The translations under genes were made by a program, and so were the position numbers. The notes under the pieces are model-generated. The model worked only from the letters and a program-made list of their open reading frames with translations. It was not told the DNA's origin and searched no databases. From NCBI GenBank assembly GCA_034769895.1, contig CM068367.1, positions 88,269,899 through 88,333,898 of the forward strand: DNA of 64,000 nt, written 5' to 3'. Shown in pieces: positions 38,466 through 49,356 of this stretch. Each line of letters starts with the position of its first letter. The first letter of the stretch is position 1. This stretch comes from Magicicada septendecula (taxonomy: Eukaryota > Arthropoda > Insecta > Hemiptera > Cicadidae).

Positions 38466-39342
38466 GTATAATGGAATGAAACACACACACATACACACAG
38501 CTGTACTATTGCAGATGGAGCAGAGGTGCCTTATATTTATGAAATTTTTGAAAAAAAATACAAATATGTTTTTTATAATATATATGGTTTCCTTCTATGC
38601 CTAATTACAGAAGATGACTTAAATATTTGATTCTTGGGTTTTGTTGATCATGATGAACTTATATATCAATGGCTTCTGACTCTGGAACACTTTATTTTTA
38701 GATGAAATTTAAATTAAATTTTACCTAATTTACCTATTTTACCTAACAAGCCAAGCTTGTTTCTAAAGCTTCTTAACAAATGAGACTGAGGTAAAATTTT
38801 ATTAAAATTTTATATAGAAATACAGTGATCCTAAGTCAGTAAAATCTTTGACAGAGTAACTATGTTATTTGACTATGGGCTGTTGGTAGCAGTGGCACAT
38901 CTAGAATTTGGCCTGGGGGGGGGGGTCCGGTCGAGTCAGCTTCATACAAAAGAAAAAACAAGTCTCACACTAATTTTACTAGCATTACTGCCTTTTGAAA
39001 AATGTGTGATAACATCTTGAAATCAGTCCCATTAAAGTAAAAGGTAATAATACAATAACAGTACGTGCTATTGAAACACTGTTTACAAGATACTTATTGA
39101 CTACTGTTGAAGTAGTCATCTTCAGTGATTAGCTGGTTCAGATCCTGGCAACTCTGTCGATTGGTGGCCAATTATTGAAAATGACTGCCATATAATCGTT
39201 ACTGAAAAACTGTTACTTTAATCTTATAATAATACTTTTATTTTAATAAAAAGTGTAAGTTGATTATTCTATCATACAACCACTGAAGCCCTAATTGAAT
39301 TAATAAAAGATAGTCCATAACTTAAAGAAACTATACAAGCTG
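38466..39342. other. AT-rich interval with a possible hAT-like terminus
   Basis: No exon seen. At 38890 the sequence CAGTGGCACATCTAGAATTT is followed by an 11-base G run (38915-38925). Many nonautonomous hAT elements of insects begin with CAGTGGCG and G-rich sequence, but I cannot find a matching inverted end or an 8-bp duplication. Confidence 0.3.
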
Positions 39343-39585
39343 TATAAAGACAATGATCTGGCCACCACTACCCGACTGAGATTGCAATGGGCAAAACACA
39401 TCATTAGGATGGAAGGCCTGTTGGAAGACTCAAAAAAATGCTGGATTGACACAGTGGCAAGGGATGCTGATAATTTACTTAAAAAAAGAAACAACTGACA
39501 TCGATCACCAAAGACAGAGAAAAATGGAGGTGGATGGTTATGAAAGCTAAGGTTCGACTTCGAACTGTGATGCCATAGAAGAAGT
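39343..39585 (+). pseudogene. LINE ORF2 C-terminal remnant
   Basis: The plus-strand frame reads RLRLQWAKHIIRMEGL and then WIDTVARDADNLLKK. After frame changes it ends in AKVRLRTVMP, stop, and a short GAA-type tail. This matches the post-RT tail of insect non-LTR retrotransposons (WxGHIxRM...RWxDxVxxD...L). In-frame stops make it dead. Confidence 0.65.
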
Positions 39586-40146
39586 CTGTAACTTAAAAAT
39601 TATGATTCTAATGATGTAAGTGATAAACTAAATTAGAATGAAAATGATCAGAGTTTTCGGGTTCTTACAGATGAGGAGTAATATCAAAAGACAATGAAGA
39701 TGAATTAGATGATAAAAAGAAGACAACAGCCCTTTACAAAATGAGGAACTTAACTTCTGATACCGGAAAACATTGTAAAGAATGTGATGCAGCCACCCAT
39801 TTAATCCTAAAATGGCTTCACAATTTGGAGGTCACAAACTAACTTGCATTGCTCAAATGGAAGAAAGTTCCCGAATCTAAACAGAAAGTAAAGTGCTATC
39901 AGTAGTGTTGTTTTCTAAATTTAATTTAACTCTTATTATCATTCTTAACCATTATATTCTTTTCCAAAACCAGTATTGGTGGGCTATTTGTTTAAGTTTT
40001 CTTTAATTTTCATTTGTCATTACAATTAAATTATTATTATTTTTCCTTCTCATTTCTCAAATAGTTTGCCTTGTCGGTAATCATAAAATCAATCCTTTTT
40101 CTCCATAGTTTGTTTGGAATTAGTTTAACCATGGTCCATAATTTCA

Positions 40147-40638
40147 TCAGTACTGGTCATTTGTATCACTGTGCAGAACTATTTCCGTCCTTGTGATATG
40201 GATCTCTGCTACCTTATACACCAATCCTACTAATAATACATGTTCAGTAGTATCTAGGCCTACATCAATCACTTTATCATTTTGCTTATTTACCAAATAT
40301 ATTAATGGTATATCCATTGTTAATGCTATCACTGATATTTTACTATGCATTTTTACTTCTAGTGTATTCGACTTAACTATGGATTTACTTAATGTTTTAC
40401 TCACTGTTACATTGTGATTCCCTTTGAAAGTTTCTATTAATCTCCTTCGGTTATTTTTAAAATCACTTACTCTTCTGTGTTCCGTACTTAGGGTGTTAAC
40501 TAGTCCATTGTTCATCATCTCCCACTCTTCCCGTGTTTTTATTAGTTTCTGTTGGTGCATTTGTCTCATTTTCTTCGTCTTCATTTCCATGTGCTTAATA
40601 TTTTCTTTGTTTTTGTTAGGTTTCTTTTCAGATAACAA
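40147..40638 (-). CDS. Unrecognised 163-codon open frame
   Basis: Hydrophilic, Lys/Asn/Met-rich N-terminal half (KTKKMRQMHQQKLIKTREEW) suggesting helix or coiled coil, then a more mixed C-terminal half. No motif I can name, no splice or promoter context, and surrounding sequence is AT-rich. It could be a remnant of a gag-like or other transposon protein, or chance. I would not treat it as a gene without homologues. Confidence 0.15.
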   Translation of the reverse strand: MLSEKKPNKNKENIKHMEMKTKKMRQMHQQKLIKTREEWEMMNNGLVNTLSTEHRRVSDFKNNRRRLIETFKGNHNVTVSKTLSKSIVKSNTLEVKMHSKISVIALTMDIPLIYLVNKQNDKVIDVGLDTTEHVLLVGLVYKVAEIHITRTEIVLHSDTNDQY

Positions 40639-41134
40639 TACACTTTTGTCTTTTTTATTCTCTATTTCCTTACTACCTTCTATTTTCTGATTTATATTTT
40701 TAAAGACATTACAGTATGAGTAATATCCATAGTAATTGTCAGTGCCGAAGTCCTGGTTGATGTAGAGTTTATAAATGTTTTTGTTTGCAAAAATATATCA
40801 ACCTGGTATTTTAATTCTTCTGTACTTGTGGTTAAATTTTATTAATGTTAGAAGTATCACAATTGAAACATCAGAAGAAATGTGTGTATGTGTTTGTGTG
40901 AAAACAAGGGACAATAAGAAGGAATAAAAAGTGACAGGTGAACAGTAAAGTAGTTAAGTAGAGTAGGGGTAAACAGGTAGAAGGGAAGGGCATGTTACAC
41001 AAGTGTAGGGTGAGAAGCAAGGAATGGGTAGGAAGAGAGGATAGTGGAGCAGAAGGGGGATGTTTTATATGTTATAAGTTTTTTTTATAACTTACAGTGG
41101 AATGTGAACATCACCATCCTCGTCAGCTATGGCT

Positions 41135-41500
41135 CTACATCCCTTGGTGGGTCTTGGCCTGCTCCAAGAGTCGATTCCATTCCTCCTTATTGCATGCCCT
41201 GGCTTTCCAGTTTCTTATGTTCAGCTTTCCAAGGTCCTCCTCTATCTGGTCTTTGAATCTACTTTGGGGTCTTCCCCTTTTTCTACTACCCATTGGTTTC
41301 TGGTAGAAAATGTGTTTCGCAGGCTGTCCTTTCTCCATTCTTTCTATGTGTCCAACCCACATTAGCCTGTGTATTTTGATTATCCTGACAATGTCCAGTT
41401 CTTTGTACAGATGATATAGTTCATAATTAAAGCGCCTGCACCACATTCCGTTTTCTTGTACTCCTCTAAATATTGTTCTTAAGAATCTGCCACATCACCA
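41135..41500 (-). pseudogene. LINE ORF2 C-terminal remnant, minus strand
   Basis: The minus-strand frame reads MWCRRFNYELYHLYK, LMWVGHIERMEKGQPAK, GSRKRGRPQSRFKDQIEEDL and NRLLEQAKTHQGM, then a stop. These are the usual blocks of the ORF2 C-terminus (WxGHIxRM, GRPxxRFxD, W..LLEQAK.H.G). The frame is open for 103 codons, so it is fairly young, but the RT core is missing (5' truncated). Confidence 0.8.
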
Positions 41501-41885
41501 TCCTAACCGATCAATTATTGTCGTATCAAATATGTTATAACGTACCAAGTCGTTAATATGACTTCATCCTTTTTTTTTATTAGATTGGAATTACTTTTGA
41601 AAATTTCAGAAAAATAATGTGTCTATCTCTTGTTAATGTGGCTGCTCAGTCATCCAGATAATTTGTATAACTGGAAATGGTGACAGTAACCACTGTTTAT
41701 AATCTATAGTCTATTTTATTTATTATTACATTTCACTACTATCGTGTAGCACATTCACTACTTCATATAACAACTGAAGTAAGAACTGAGGGAGAAAACA
41801 GAACTTTCAAATCCCTAATCAAAGTTATACAGGGATATGAATATGAAAATAATTAACGCATGAGCAAACAAAAAATAACCAAACT

Positions 41886-42245
41886 AACCTTTTTCAATCC
41901 ACCTTGTGGCTTATTTTTTATATTGATGATGTGTTTCAAAGCATATGCTTCATCATCAAATCATAAAAAATCCCTTGTAGGAGGTCATCATCAGTTAAAA
42001 ATCCACTAGCATTTTCACTGTATATGTATCAGTAGGTGCGTACCTATTTAAGTTTGGTCGACCACTCATAAATAGATACCACCTACTCACATGTATACAG
42101 TGCAAATGTCGATGACGATATACAGTGGTCTTTTAACTGATTGTGAACTCCTGCGAGGCGTTTTTTATGATCTGATGATGTAACATATGCTTTGGAATAC
42201 ATCATCAATATAAAAATAAAGTCACAAGGTGGGTTGAAAAAGGTT
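41886..42245. repeat. 360-bp foldback element with hammerhead-like cores
   Basis: The whole block is an imperfect palindrome centred near GTCGAC (42058-42063): AACCTTTTTCAATCCACCTT at 41886 pairs with the complement ending at 42245. The left arm (minus strand) has TTGATGA at 41953-41959 and GAAA at 41934-41937. The right arm (plus strand) has CTGATGA at 42172-42178 but GAAT. Between the boxes is a potential 5-bp stem (AAGC/GCTT core) with a 4-base loop. A related single arm is at 48290-48482. No coding capacity. Could be a nonautonomous Penelope-type or retrozyme-like pair. Confidence 0.7.
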
Positions 42246-43006
42246 ATTTTGTCTATTCATACAAGTGACTTGGATACCATTGTAAACATGCGTGATAGGA
42301 AATACACTAGAGTAAAAGCTCGATAAACTGAACTACTGATTGGGACTGGAAGTGGTTTTGATTATCAGAAAGTATGGTTTGTTTATCAGATATGTGAGGT
42401 TTCTGCAGGAAATAATAGACAATAAATACTAAAGTACTGTCCTGTACCTGTAACACATTTTCTCATTAACTTTACAGAATAATAATAGTCAGTCTTATAC
42501 TCTCAACCAGCATCAATTATAAACTTGTATTACATTCATTTTGTTGTTTATGAATACGTAAAACACACTGACAAACAAACACAGAACACCAATAACAACA
42601 CATTGTTTACAACATTTACTCTGGTATTTCTGATTACCTTATAAGTTATGAAGTGATTTTCATTGTATCAACATTCAACACTTTTGACTCTACCTATTTA
42701 TGAACTTGAATTTTATATTAACTTTTAGCTACTTGTGTTTCAAATTTTGTTTGTAATTCTTAAGAGAGTAAGAATATTTATTGTATTTATATTAACAGAG
42801 TACACACTGGAAACAAGATCTTGGGTATAGCCCACAATAGCAAACTGATCTGTCTGAGCATAGATGTAAGGCAATGTATGATGCTGCTAGCTGGTGATGT
42901 AGTTTTGAAGTTAAAAAACACGTTTTTTTTTTGCTGCACATGTTTGATTGCAAAAACAAATGATACTGCACGAACTGTGTCAGGTACCATTATTAACAAT
43001 TTTAAA

Positions 43007-43804
43007 CATCGGTATCAAGAACCGTACATGAGTTCCAATTTCTAAGATTTATATTCAAAATCATTTACTTGAATTGGGTTCGATAATTTCTAAAAAAATA
43101 TCCCCCACCCTCAAACTATTTTCACTATTTATATATATTTTTTATGGGGTAGTTGTTTATTATAATGTTATTTTTTAGTTGCTTTATCTATAAAAATTAG
43201 GTATTTATAAAGAAACTGAACTACGCAGATAATCATCCCGCCTCCTCAACCGATCCCCACCATTAATGATATTTACACTTTCATAGAGTAATAGTTTTAT
43301 CATATGTAATTTCTAAGGTATCTTATTCTTCAAAATTAAATATTTGTACTTTACTTGATTTCAGGACAGCAATTTTCAAAAATATCACCCCTCCCCTTCA
43401 ACTATCCACTCTATTTATAATTATCTCATTTACATTTTACAGTGGATTAATATGACTTTATTTTTGGGGCACTCATTGTTTAAAATTAAGTACTTTACTC
43501 TTGTTAAAACAAAATAGAACGTAGGTAAACTACCCCTCCCCCTTAACTGATCTTCACCAAAATCAATAGGCCTTGCATCCTTACAACTCGGGAACGTATG
43601 CAAAAAATTATTTGATTCTGTTTGAATTTGTGGCAGTTATCATTCACCATAGAAAAAAATTCCACACACACACACACACACTTCAGAAAATGACTTTTCT
43701 TCACGTTTTGGGGGTAGTACAATCAGAATCAGCCCTTATCTCAAACGTGTTTTTTTTTTGTGATTACCATACTTTCATTTCCTTACGGAATATGGAAGTA
43801 AAAA
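43007..43804 (+). repeat. Solitary diverged copy of the array element, single monomer
   Basis: Same module order as in the array but outside it. It has a head start ATCGGTATCAAGAACC with ATTTATATTCAAAATC, pyrimidine-rich CCCCTCCCCTTCAACTAT, and TTACAGTGGATT. One 160-bp monomer follows (GTAGGTAAACTACCCC to CACCATAGAAAAAAAT). The tail has a short CA tract (43664-43681), CTTCACGTTTTGGGGGTAGT, and ends TTTCCTTACGGAATATGGAAG at 43799. It is about 800 bp and well diverged. It lacks the GC-rich insert of the forward heads and the 200-bp segment of the reverse heads. Confidence 0.8.
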
Positions 43805-45423
43805 TTACTGTGCTAGAGTAAAAGGAAACACACACACAAGTCAATAAAACACACGTAAATAGTGTCACAGAATTTTCTGTATTAGGGAAAGGAGAGTAAT
43901 TACCTAACATATCTGAGAGCATTCCCTAGTATTGGAACCACGAACAGCCGAACCGCCAAACAAAAAAGAAAAGGGTAATGTTTTCAAGCAAGTTGAAGGT
44001 ATGAACAAACATTGATGTGCAATCTCAAACTAATTTGAAAGTGCACTCCAGAAATGTTTTGAAGACTGGTGTAAATATATTCTATTCAATGGACATTATT
44101 TTGAAGAGGATAATATAAATTTAGATGCACATATATATGTAATATAACTTTTCACATAAAGAAAAACTGCAAGAACCTACTTTTTAAAATTTGTATTTAA
44201 CTTGTCTGTTTTTAGTATGATGAAATATAGATCACTTCTAAATCTTGTAACTTTTCATACTTAACTGTATAACTAATTGATTTGTCTCCTTATCTTAAAA
44301 TCTGGAACTTTTCAGTTTTGTATATTATGTAACTGTGTACACTTTTTTATATCGGCCATCTAAGGACCACATGCCAATTTCAATTCTTTATTCTTTTCTT
44401 TTTCTCCAATATTCTTTCATCTTCTCTTTCAGGTTATCACCTGGGATAGTGCCTTAATTTAGAGGACTTCCATACTGCAATTGAAATTGTATAGAGTGAA
44501 AGAGTAGGAATTAAATTCTGAAATAAGATCAGATTGTTAGTCCAAAACGATTTGTTTTTCGTGGTTTACTCCACTAGGTTCTTCCGCTCTCTCTACCATT
44601 GGGACCTCATCCGCCTTTGAGACCGTTGACCAGGTTTCACCTGTAACCCTAGGCAGGGGCCCTTACTGGGTGCTATCATCCAGAACCAGATGAACCTAGG
44701 TTTTTGAAGAGGTCTGCTCCTCTAAGACTCTTCCGCATGTCCTGCTGTTGGATCATTGAGATCTCTTCCACCATTCCATTCTTTGGTTTTCACAGAGGTC
44801 CTTTAACATCTGTAGCTACAGTGTGGCTACACTGTCCCAGGTGGCATGATGGGGACATGGACTTGACTTACCCCCCCGTCTACATTCTAGTATTGACTGA
44901 TTTGTATTTTACTAAAACATACAAGACAGATATTATAAACATGTAAAAAGTAACACAATAATCAACAACAGTAAACTGTAAAAAATTATTTAACATAAAC
45001 AATTACAATTTATACATGTTAAGTCACTATTTTCCAATGAGGTCCAGTTATGCTGGATTTAAAGAAGCTGGTTTGTTTTTGTATGGACTGGCCATGACCA
45101 GGTCAATTTACATACTCGTTTACTGTGTTATGCTCTTACTGAACTCCACTCTTTACTTGGAACTTAATCATGAAATTCAGAAACTTGCAATCAATTTAAA
45201 TACCTGATAAGTACACAAGTAAGTATACTGATAAGATTAAATCAGGTAAGTATTGTTGATCGGGTAATCAACACTTGGCGCAATCCTTATCAGAATATTT
45301 ACAAAATACAGTATCATGATAAATCTTAAACGTTAAATATTTAAGTATTTATTTTTACTAACTTATTAATGATTAATTATTAGTACATCCAATCATTATA
45401 GACTATAAGACAGAAAAATATAC
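43805..45423. other. Interval without a recognised gene; GC-richer repeat-like patch
   Basis: Mostly AT-rich. 44540-44880 is distinctly richer in G+C (CTCTACCATTGGGACCTCAT, GACCGTTGACCAGGTTTCAC, CCCTTACTGGGTG). It looks like the untranslated end of a dispersed element, perhaps a LINE, but I cannot name it. Confidence 0.3.
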
Positions 45424-45446
45424 AGTGTGTGTGTGTGTGTGTGTGT
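45424..45446 (+). repeat. GT microsatellite
   Basis: A short GT run directly left of an inverted repeat. Confidence 0.9.
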
Positions 45447-45465
45447 TCCATCCCTTTTTCAAATA

Positions 45466-45590
45466 GAATTATCATTGTTGCCCACCACTATAGAAAAATT
45501 ATTCTGATTAGCGCTTTCAAGCTTCTCAGGTCATCGTCAGATCGGAAATGTTGAGCATTTTTCTATAGTGGTGGGCAACAGTGATAATTC
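45466..45590. repeat. Small inverted repeat, 34-bp arms and 57-bp loop
   Basis: GAATTATCATTGTTGCCCAC (45466 on) pairs with the complement ending at 45590; one mismatch seen. The loop carries, on the minus strand, CTGACGA (45534-45540) and GAAA (45515-45518). CCATCCCTTTTT occurs on both sides (about 45448 and 45638). Probably a small nonautonomous element. Confidence 0.6.
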
Positions 45591-46710
45591 TGTTTGTGAT
45601 TATAACCACTAACACAACTTTCTTCATTAAAATCCATCCCTTTTTGTCACAAAATGAAATCCTATAAATAAGCATGACGCACAAGGAGGAAAAATAATAT
45701 AAACATATACTAATGAAGGGTTTAGCTACTCGGGCTATAGAAGAGACTGCTAATTACAAATAGAGAATCGTCCACGTAGTTTATAGATGTTAGAAATGTT
45801 TATAATTTACAGACATAAAATATTAAATACAAATTGGCTACACTCTTAACACTATGTACTGATATTTTTTTAAGTCTATATTTGTCATTTTATCTTTTTT
45901 AAAATTTATTATTTATTTAACTTATTTTTATTATACTATTTCATTGTATTTATTACTTTATGTTACCAAATTGTAACTACAATTTCTTAAGTTCCTTGCA
46001 GATATTTCAAAAGTATCATAAAATAATTGGTTCATTTCATTATATATAGAATAAATGCATGTTTAATTTGTCTAATGGGAATTTCATAGGATTATATGTC
46101 AGACTCCAGGTATGACATTTTGACAGTTCAATTCCTGACAATGCAGATAAATTAAAAAAATTATACACAGAAGAAATTGTGTATTATTTGAAAATTCTAT
46201 TTGTTAAAATTGTAAATAATTTAATAAAAACATTAATTTATTTCTTTTAAAATAGATTAAATTCTATCCACTTTTTATAACCTAAAATATAACTTCAGTA
46301 CTGTCCTTTAATTTTAAAAAGTGCATAAATAAAAAATAAAAAATTGAAATGAAATACAAACAAACTAAGAGAATAACACGGGTGTATGCAATTATATACT
46401 TGCACTTTTCCAATTAGAGGTTGAGGAAAATACATCACTGCAAATTAAACTGAAAACAGTTGGAAACTACAAATGCAAATAGTGTATGACTATCAATGTA
46501 ACCTTGAGAAAGTTTAAGCGTGATTCATTAGCTGGCAGCTAATCTGCAAAACAATACAGTAGTAATCAAGAATGTGGTTTGAGGTCAGTTGCATCTGGCT
46601 GGAAGGCATTATAAAACTGGTTTCCTCTATACACCAATGTAAGTTAGCATCAGAGATTAACAAACAGGAAAAATTAACTGCGCTACACATTTGCTGTGTC
46701 TGCTTGCGCC

Positions 46711-46720
46711 ACTATATATA
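46711..46720 (+). promoter_or_regulatory. Putative TATA box of the carboxylesterase gene
   Basis: ACTATATATA lies 44-53 bases before the start codon, leaving room for a transcription start and a short leader of about 20 bases. No other promoter element is convincing. Confidence 0.45.
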
Positions 46721-46763
46721 GAGTGACACTGCAGTTGACTTGAAGCTGTAGCAGTGATGTAAG

Positions 46764-46994
46764 ATGCTGTTTCTGACACTACTGGTTGGGTGTTTTGTTT
46801 TGGTTGTATCGAATAATCAAGATGATGAGAATTATCAGCATAAGCATGCTGATCATCACGTTGAACCACCATTAGTTCAAACAGCTGAAGGATGGCTAAG
46901 GGGCAGTATAATGAAAACTTACACAGGTCGCAAAATTTACGCATTTCGTGGTGTTCGTTTTGCTGAACCACCGGTTGGAGAGAACAGATTCAAG
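46764..46994 (+). CDS. Carboxylesterase (type B, secreted), exon 1
   Basis: Predicted to hydrolyse ester substrates outside the cell; insect relatives act in detoxification, odorant, hormone or dietary ester turnover, and the sequence does not say which. The 77 codons begin with a signal peptide (MLFLTLLVGCFVLVVS) and a His-rich stretch, then the family start LVQTAEGWLRG, YAFRGVRFAEPPVG and RFK. The donor is AAG|GTAACA, phase 0. The start is the first ATG after the TATA-like site. With exons 2-5 it gives about 297 residues of an expected 540-570; the acidic and His members of the triad lie beyond the window. All splice phases agree (0, 0, 1, 1, 0) and no stop or frameshift is seen, in contrast to the paralogue at 38.1 kb. 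Gene name not assignable. Confidence 0.9.
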
Positions 46995-47750
46995 GTAACA
47001 CTTTACTACCACTGTAAACACATAGTTTACTTAAGAATAAAACTACCTTACAAATACTAGACAGCCATTCAGAAAAATATATATGGATTGTTTATTATGC
47101 CATGTTTAAGTGTATAAGACTGATAGAAAATTATACAAATAATAATTTATAATATTATAAATCATAAAATTATAATTACTTCGGCGAGTAGCTGTATTTT
47201 ATTTTTTTATCATTTCAATTGACCTGACATAAATTTTACTGAGAGTATCAGTACCATCAGAGGTTTATAAATGCATTAACAAATAATCAAACTGCTTCAA
47301 GTTAAATATAAAAAAATAATGGATAATCGAATTTGTTTTGAATATCAGAATTTGTTTTGAGTATGAAAAACTTTATGAATATAAAAAATATTACACATAC
47401 AAACAAGTTATTACAAAAATAATATTAATAACATGTTTTTTTTACAAATACAAATTCAAGTTTCACAGCTTTATATACACATTTTGAGAGACCACAAGTT
47501 AATTTAATAATGAATTTAATAACATGAATAGAATCAATGATTTAAAACGAGATTTATAAACTTCATCAGTTTATATCAGTTGTCATAAAATATCAGTTTA
47601 TATTTTATTGAACACCAAAGTCAGAGATTAATAATTGTTATAATTTGATGTAGATGTTTAGTAAAGGTCTTTTACTATACACGTTTATTTTATATATATA
47701 TATATTTTCAATCACTTTCTGCTACAGTCCGTGTTTCTTGATGTATTAAT

Positions 47751-47970
47751 ACATTTAATATTTATAATTAAATTTACCTCAAGATGTTATTTTTCTATTT
47801 GGTACATGTTTCGAGAGTTCCTGTTCTCTCATCTTCAGCCTTCGCGATCTTGTTTGATCAGAAAATCGCAAACAAGATCGTGAAGGCTGAAGATGAGAGA
47901 ACAGGAACTCTCAAAACATGTACCAAATAGAAAAATAACATCTTGAGGTAAATTTAATTATAAATATTAA

Positions 47971-47974
<4 letters not shown>
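47751..47974. repeat. Near-perfect 224-bp palindrome with hammerhead-like cores
   Basis: Arms 47751-47855 and 47870-47974 with a 14-base loop and only a few mismatches. On the minus strand the left arm reads CTGAAGA (47832-47838), one U, GAGAG-loop-CTCTC, then GAAACATGTA (47803-47812). The right arm has the same on the plus strand but with AAAAC instead of GAAAC. The ACATGTA after the core is identical to that in the Penelope motif. Stem I pairing next to the core is weak. No open frame. Confidence 0.8.

Positions 47975-48014
<40 letters not shown>
47973..48014. repeat. AT microsatellite abutting the palindrome
   Basis: A (TA)n run starting at the palindrome's outer edge. Confidence 0.9.
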
Positions 48015-48018
<4 letters not shown>

Positions 48019-48289
48019 AGACAACTCAATGAGGATTATTTCACAATTTGTATATCATATATATGTTATTAAATAATAATTTTATCTGCAAATATTTTGC
48101 TGATTTTTTATTGTTGTATTTCAACCTGATGCATGTTTCACAGAATAAATTTGTATTATCAGAGGTTTCTATCAAATAATGAATAATCAATTCAAAAACA
48201 AAATCAATATTGTAATTAAATATTTAATATTTATACATACGCATACTATATGCAGACATAATTATCATTTAATAAAACACACATGTATA

Positions 48290-48482
48290 TGCACGCGTCA
48301 GTAGGTGTGCACCTACAGTGACGTGTATACAGTGCAAATGATATTGGATTTTTAACTGATGATGACCTCCTATGAGGGTTATTTTAAGATCTAATAATGA
48401 AGCACATGCTTTGATTTGTATATCACCATCAGTACATCATCAATATAAAAAAGAAGTCACAAGGCGGATTTACAAAAGTTTA
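48290..48482 (+). repeat. Single arm of the 41.9-42.2 kb foldback family
   Basis: Shares GTGTATACAGTGCAAATG, TTTTTAACTGATGATGACCT, the AGCACATGCTTTGATTTGTA region, ATCATCAATATAAAAAAG and GTCACAAGGCGG with the right arm at 42090-42245. The core boxes are degraded (CTAATAA instead of CTGATGA). Confidence 0.7.
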
Positions 48483-48645
48483 TTTTCAAACAACATTTTT
48501 GAAAAGAGGAGAGAAAAAAGAAGAGCAAGAAGGATAATATTCTTTTGCAGTCTGTCAAAAGTACCTTTGCAGTCTGTCAAAAGTACCTATTAAATAAGCA
48601 TACAAGTTTCTTTTCTAATCGATTTTCTGTATATATATATTACAG

Positions 48646-48780
48646 CCTCCAGTACCAGTGAAGCCATGGCAGGGAGAATATGACGCAAGTGTTGACAAGC
48701 TTCCATGTGTGCAACCATACCTTGAGAGTGTTGGTCCAGTGTCTGAAGACTGTCTTCATCTGAATGTGTACTCCAAAAAG
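48646..48780 (+). CDS. Carboxylesterase exon 2
   Basis: 45 codons, phase 0 on both sides: PPVPVKPWQGEYDAS to SEDCLHLNVYSKK. It contains the EDCL block of carboxylesterase type-B signature 2; its Cys and another in this exon fit the conserved disulphide of the family. The acceptor is ATTACAG and the donor AAG|GTAAAT. Confidence 0.9.
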
Positions 48781-49356
48781 GTAAATCTACTGGATCGCCT
48801 TAAAATCTGCTTATGTTTTTTACTATTTAACTGACGTTGTATGACATTTTTCATATTTTGAAGACAGTGTCTATAATCTAGGTAGAAAGACACAGCATGT
48901 ACCATTTATGAGGAACACCAACTTCCCACTGTTAAAGTTGTATCTGAATAATGTCATATTTGATTGGCATCTTCTATATGATTGAATATAACAAAATGAT
49001 ATGTTAAATTAACAGAATTACTCATCTCTGGTAGATCATTTAGAATCAAATCAGAAAGTTAGTTTACTTTTATAAACTCTCGGAATTAAAAGAAAAATGT
49101 GTCAGAATCACAAAGAATATAGAGAATATATGAAACCACAGTGCAAAGTATCATGGCATGTGTTGAGAAGTCTGAATAATCAGTGAAGAAGTTAACTGAT
49201 TCCGAAAGAAGCTACTATCACTGGTACAAACATATTTTAATTTTCATACCAATATGATTATGCATTTTATATCAATATACACTATTTTATTTTACCAATA
49301 TTAAACACTTGCACTTCATAATTATAACAATATATCCAATACTTGTGACAGAAAGC

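Larger units (their letters stand above)
46995..48645 (+). other. Intron 1 of the carboxylesterase gene
   Basis: AT-rich, 1651 bp. Holds a 224-bp palindrome (47751-47974), an AT microsatellite (47973-48014) and one arm of the foldback family (48290-48482). Ends ATATATATTACAG. No other coding sequence seen. Confidence 0.8.

Noticed and set aside
40147-40638. Calling the 163-codon minus-strand frame a gene
   Set aside because: No recognisable domain, AT-rich composition and no context; listed only with low confidence.
45504-45540. CTGACGA...GAAA on the minus strand inside the 45.5 kb inverted repeat as a hammerhead
   Set aside because: The boxes are present, but the bases between them do not form a convincing stem II and stem III is not evident. 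Kept only as a note on that repeat.
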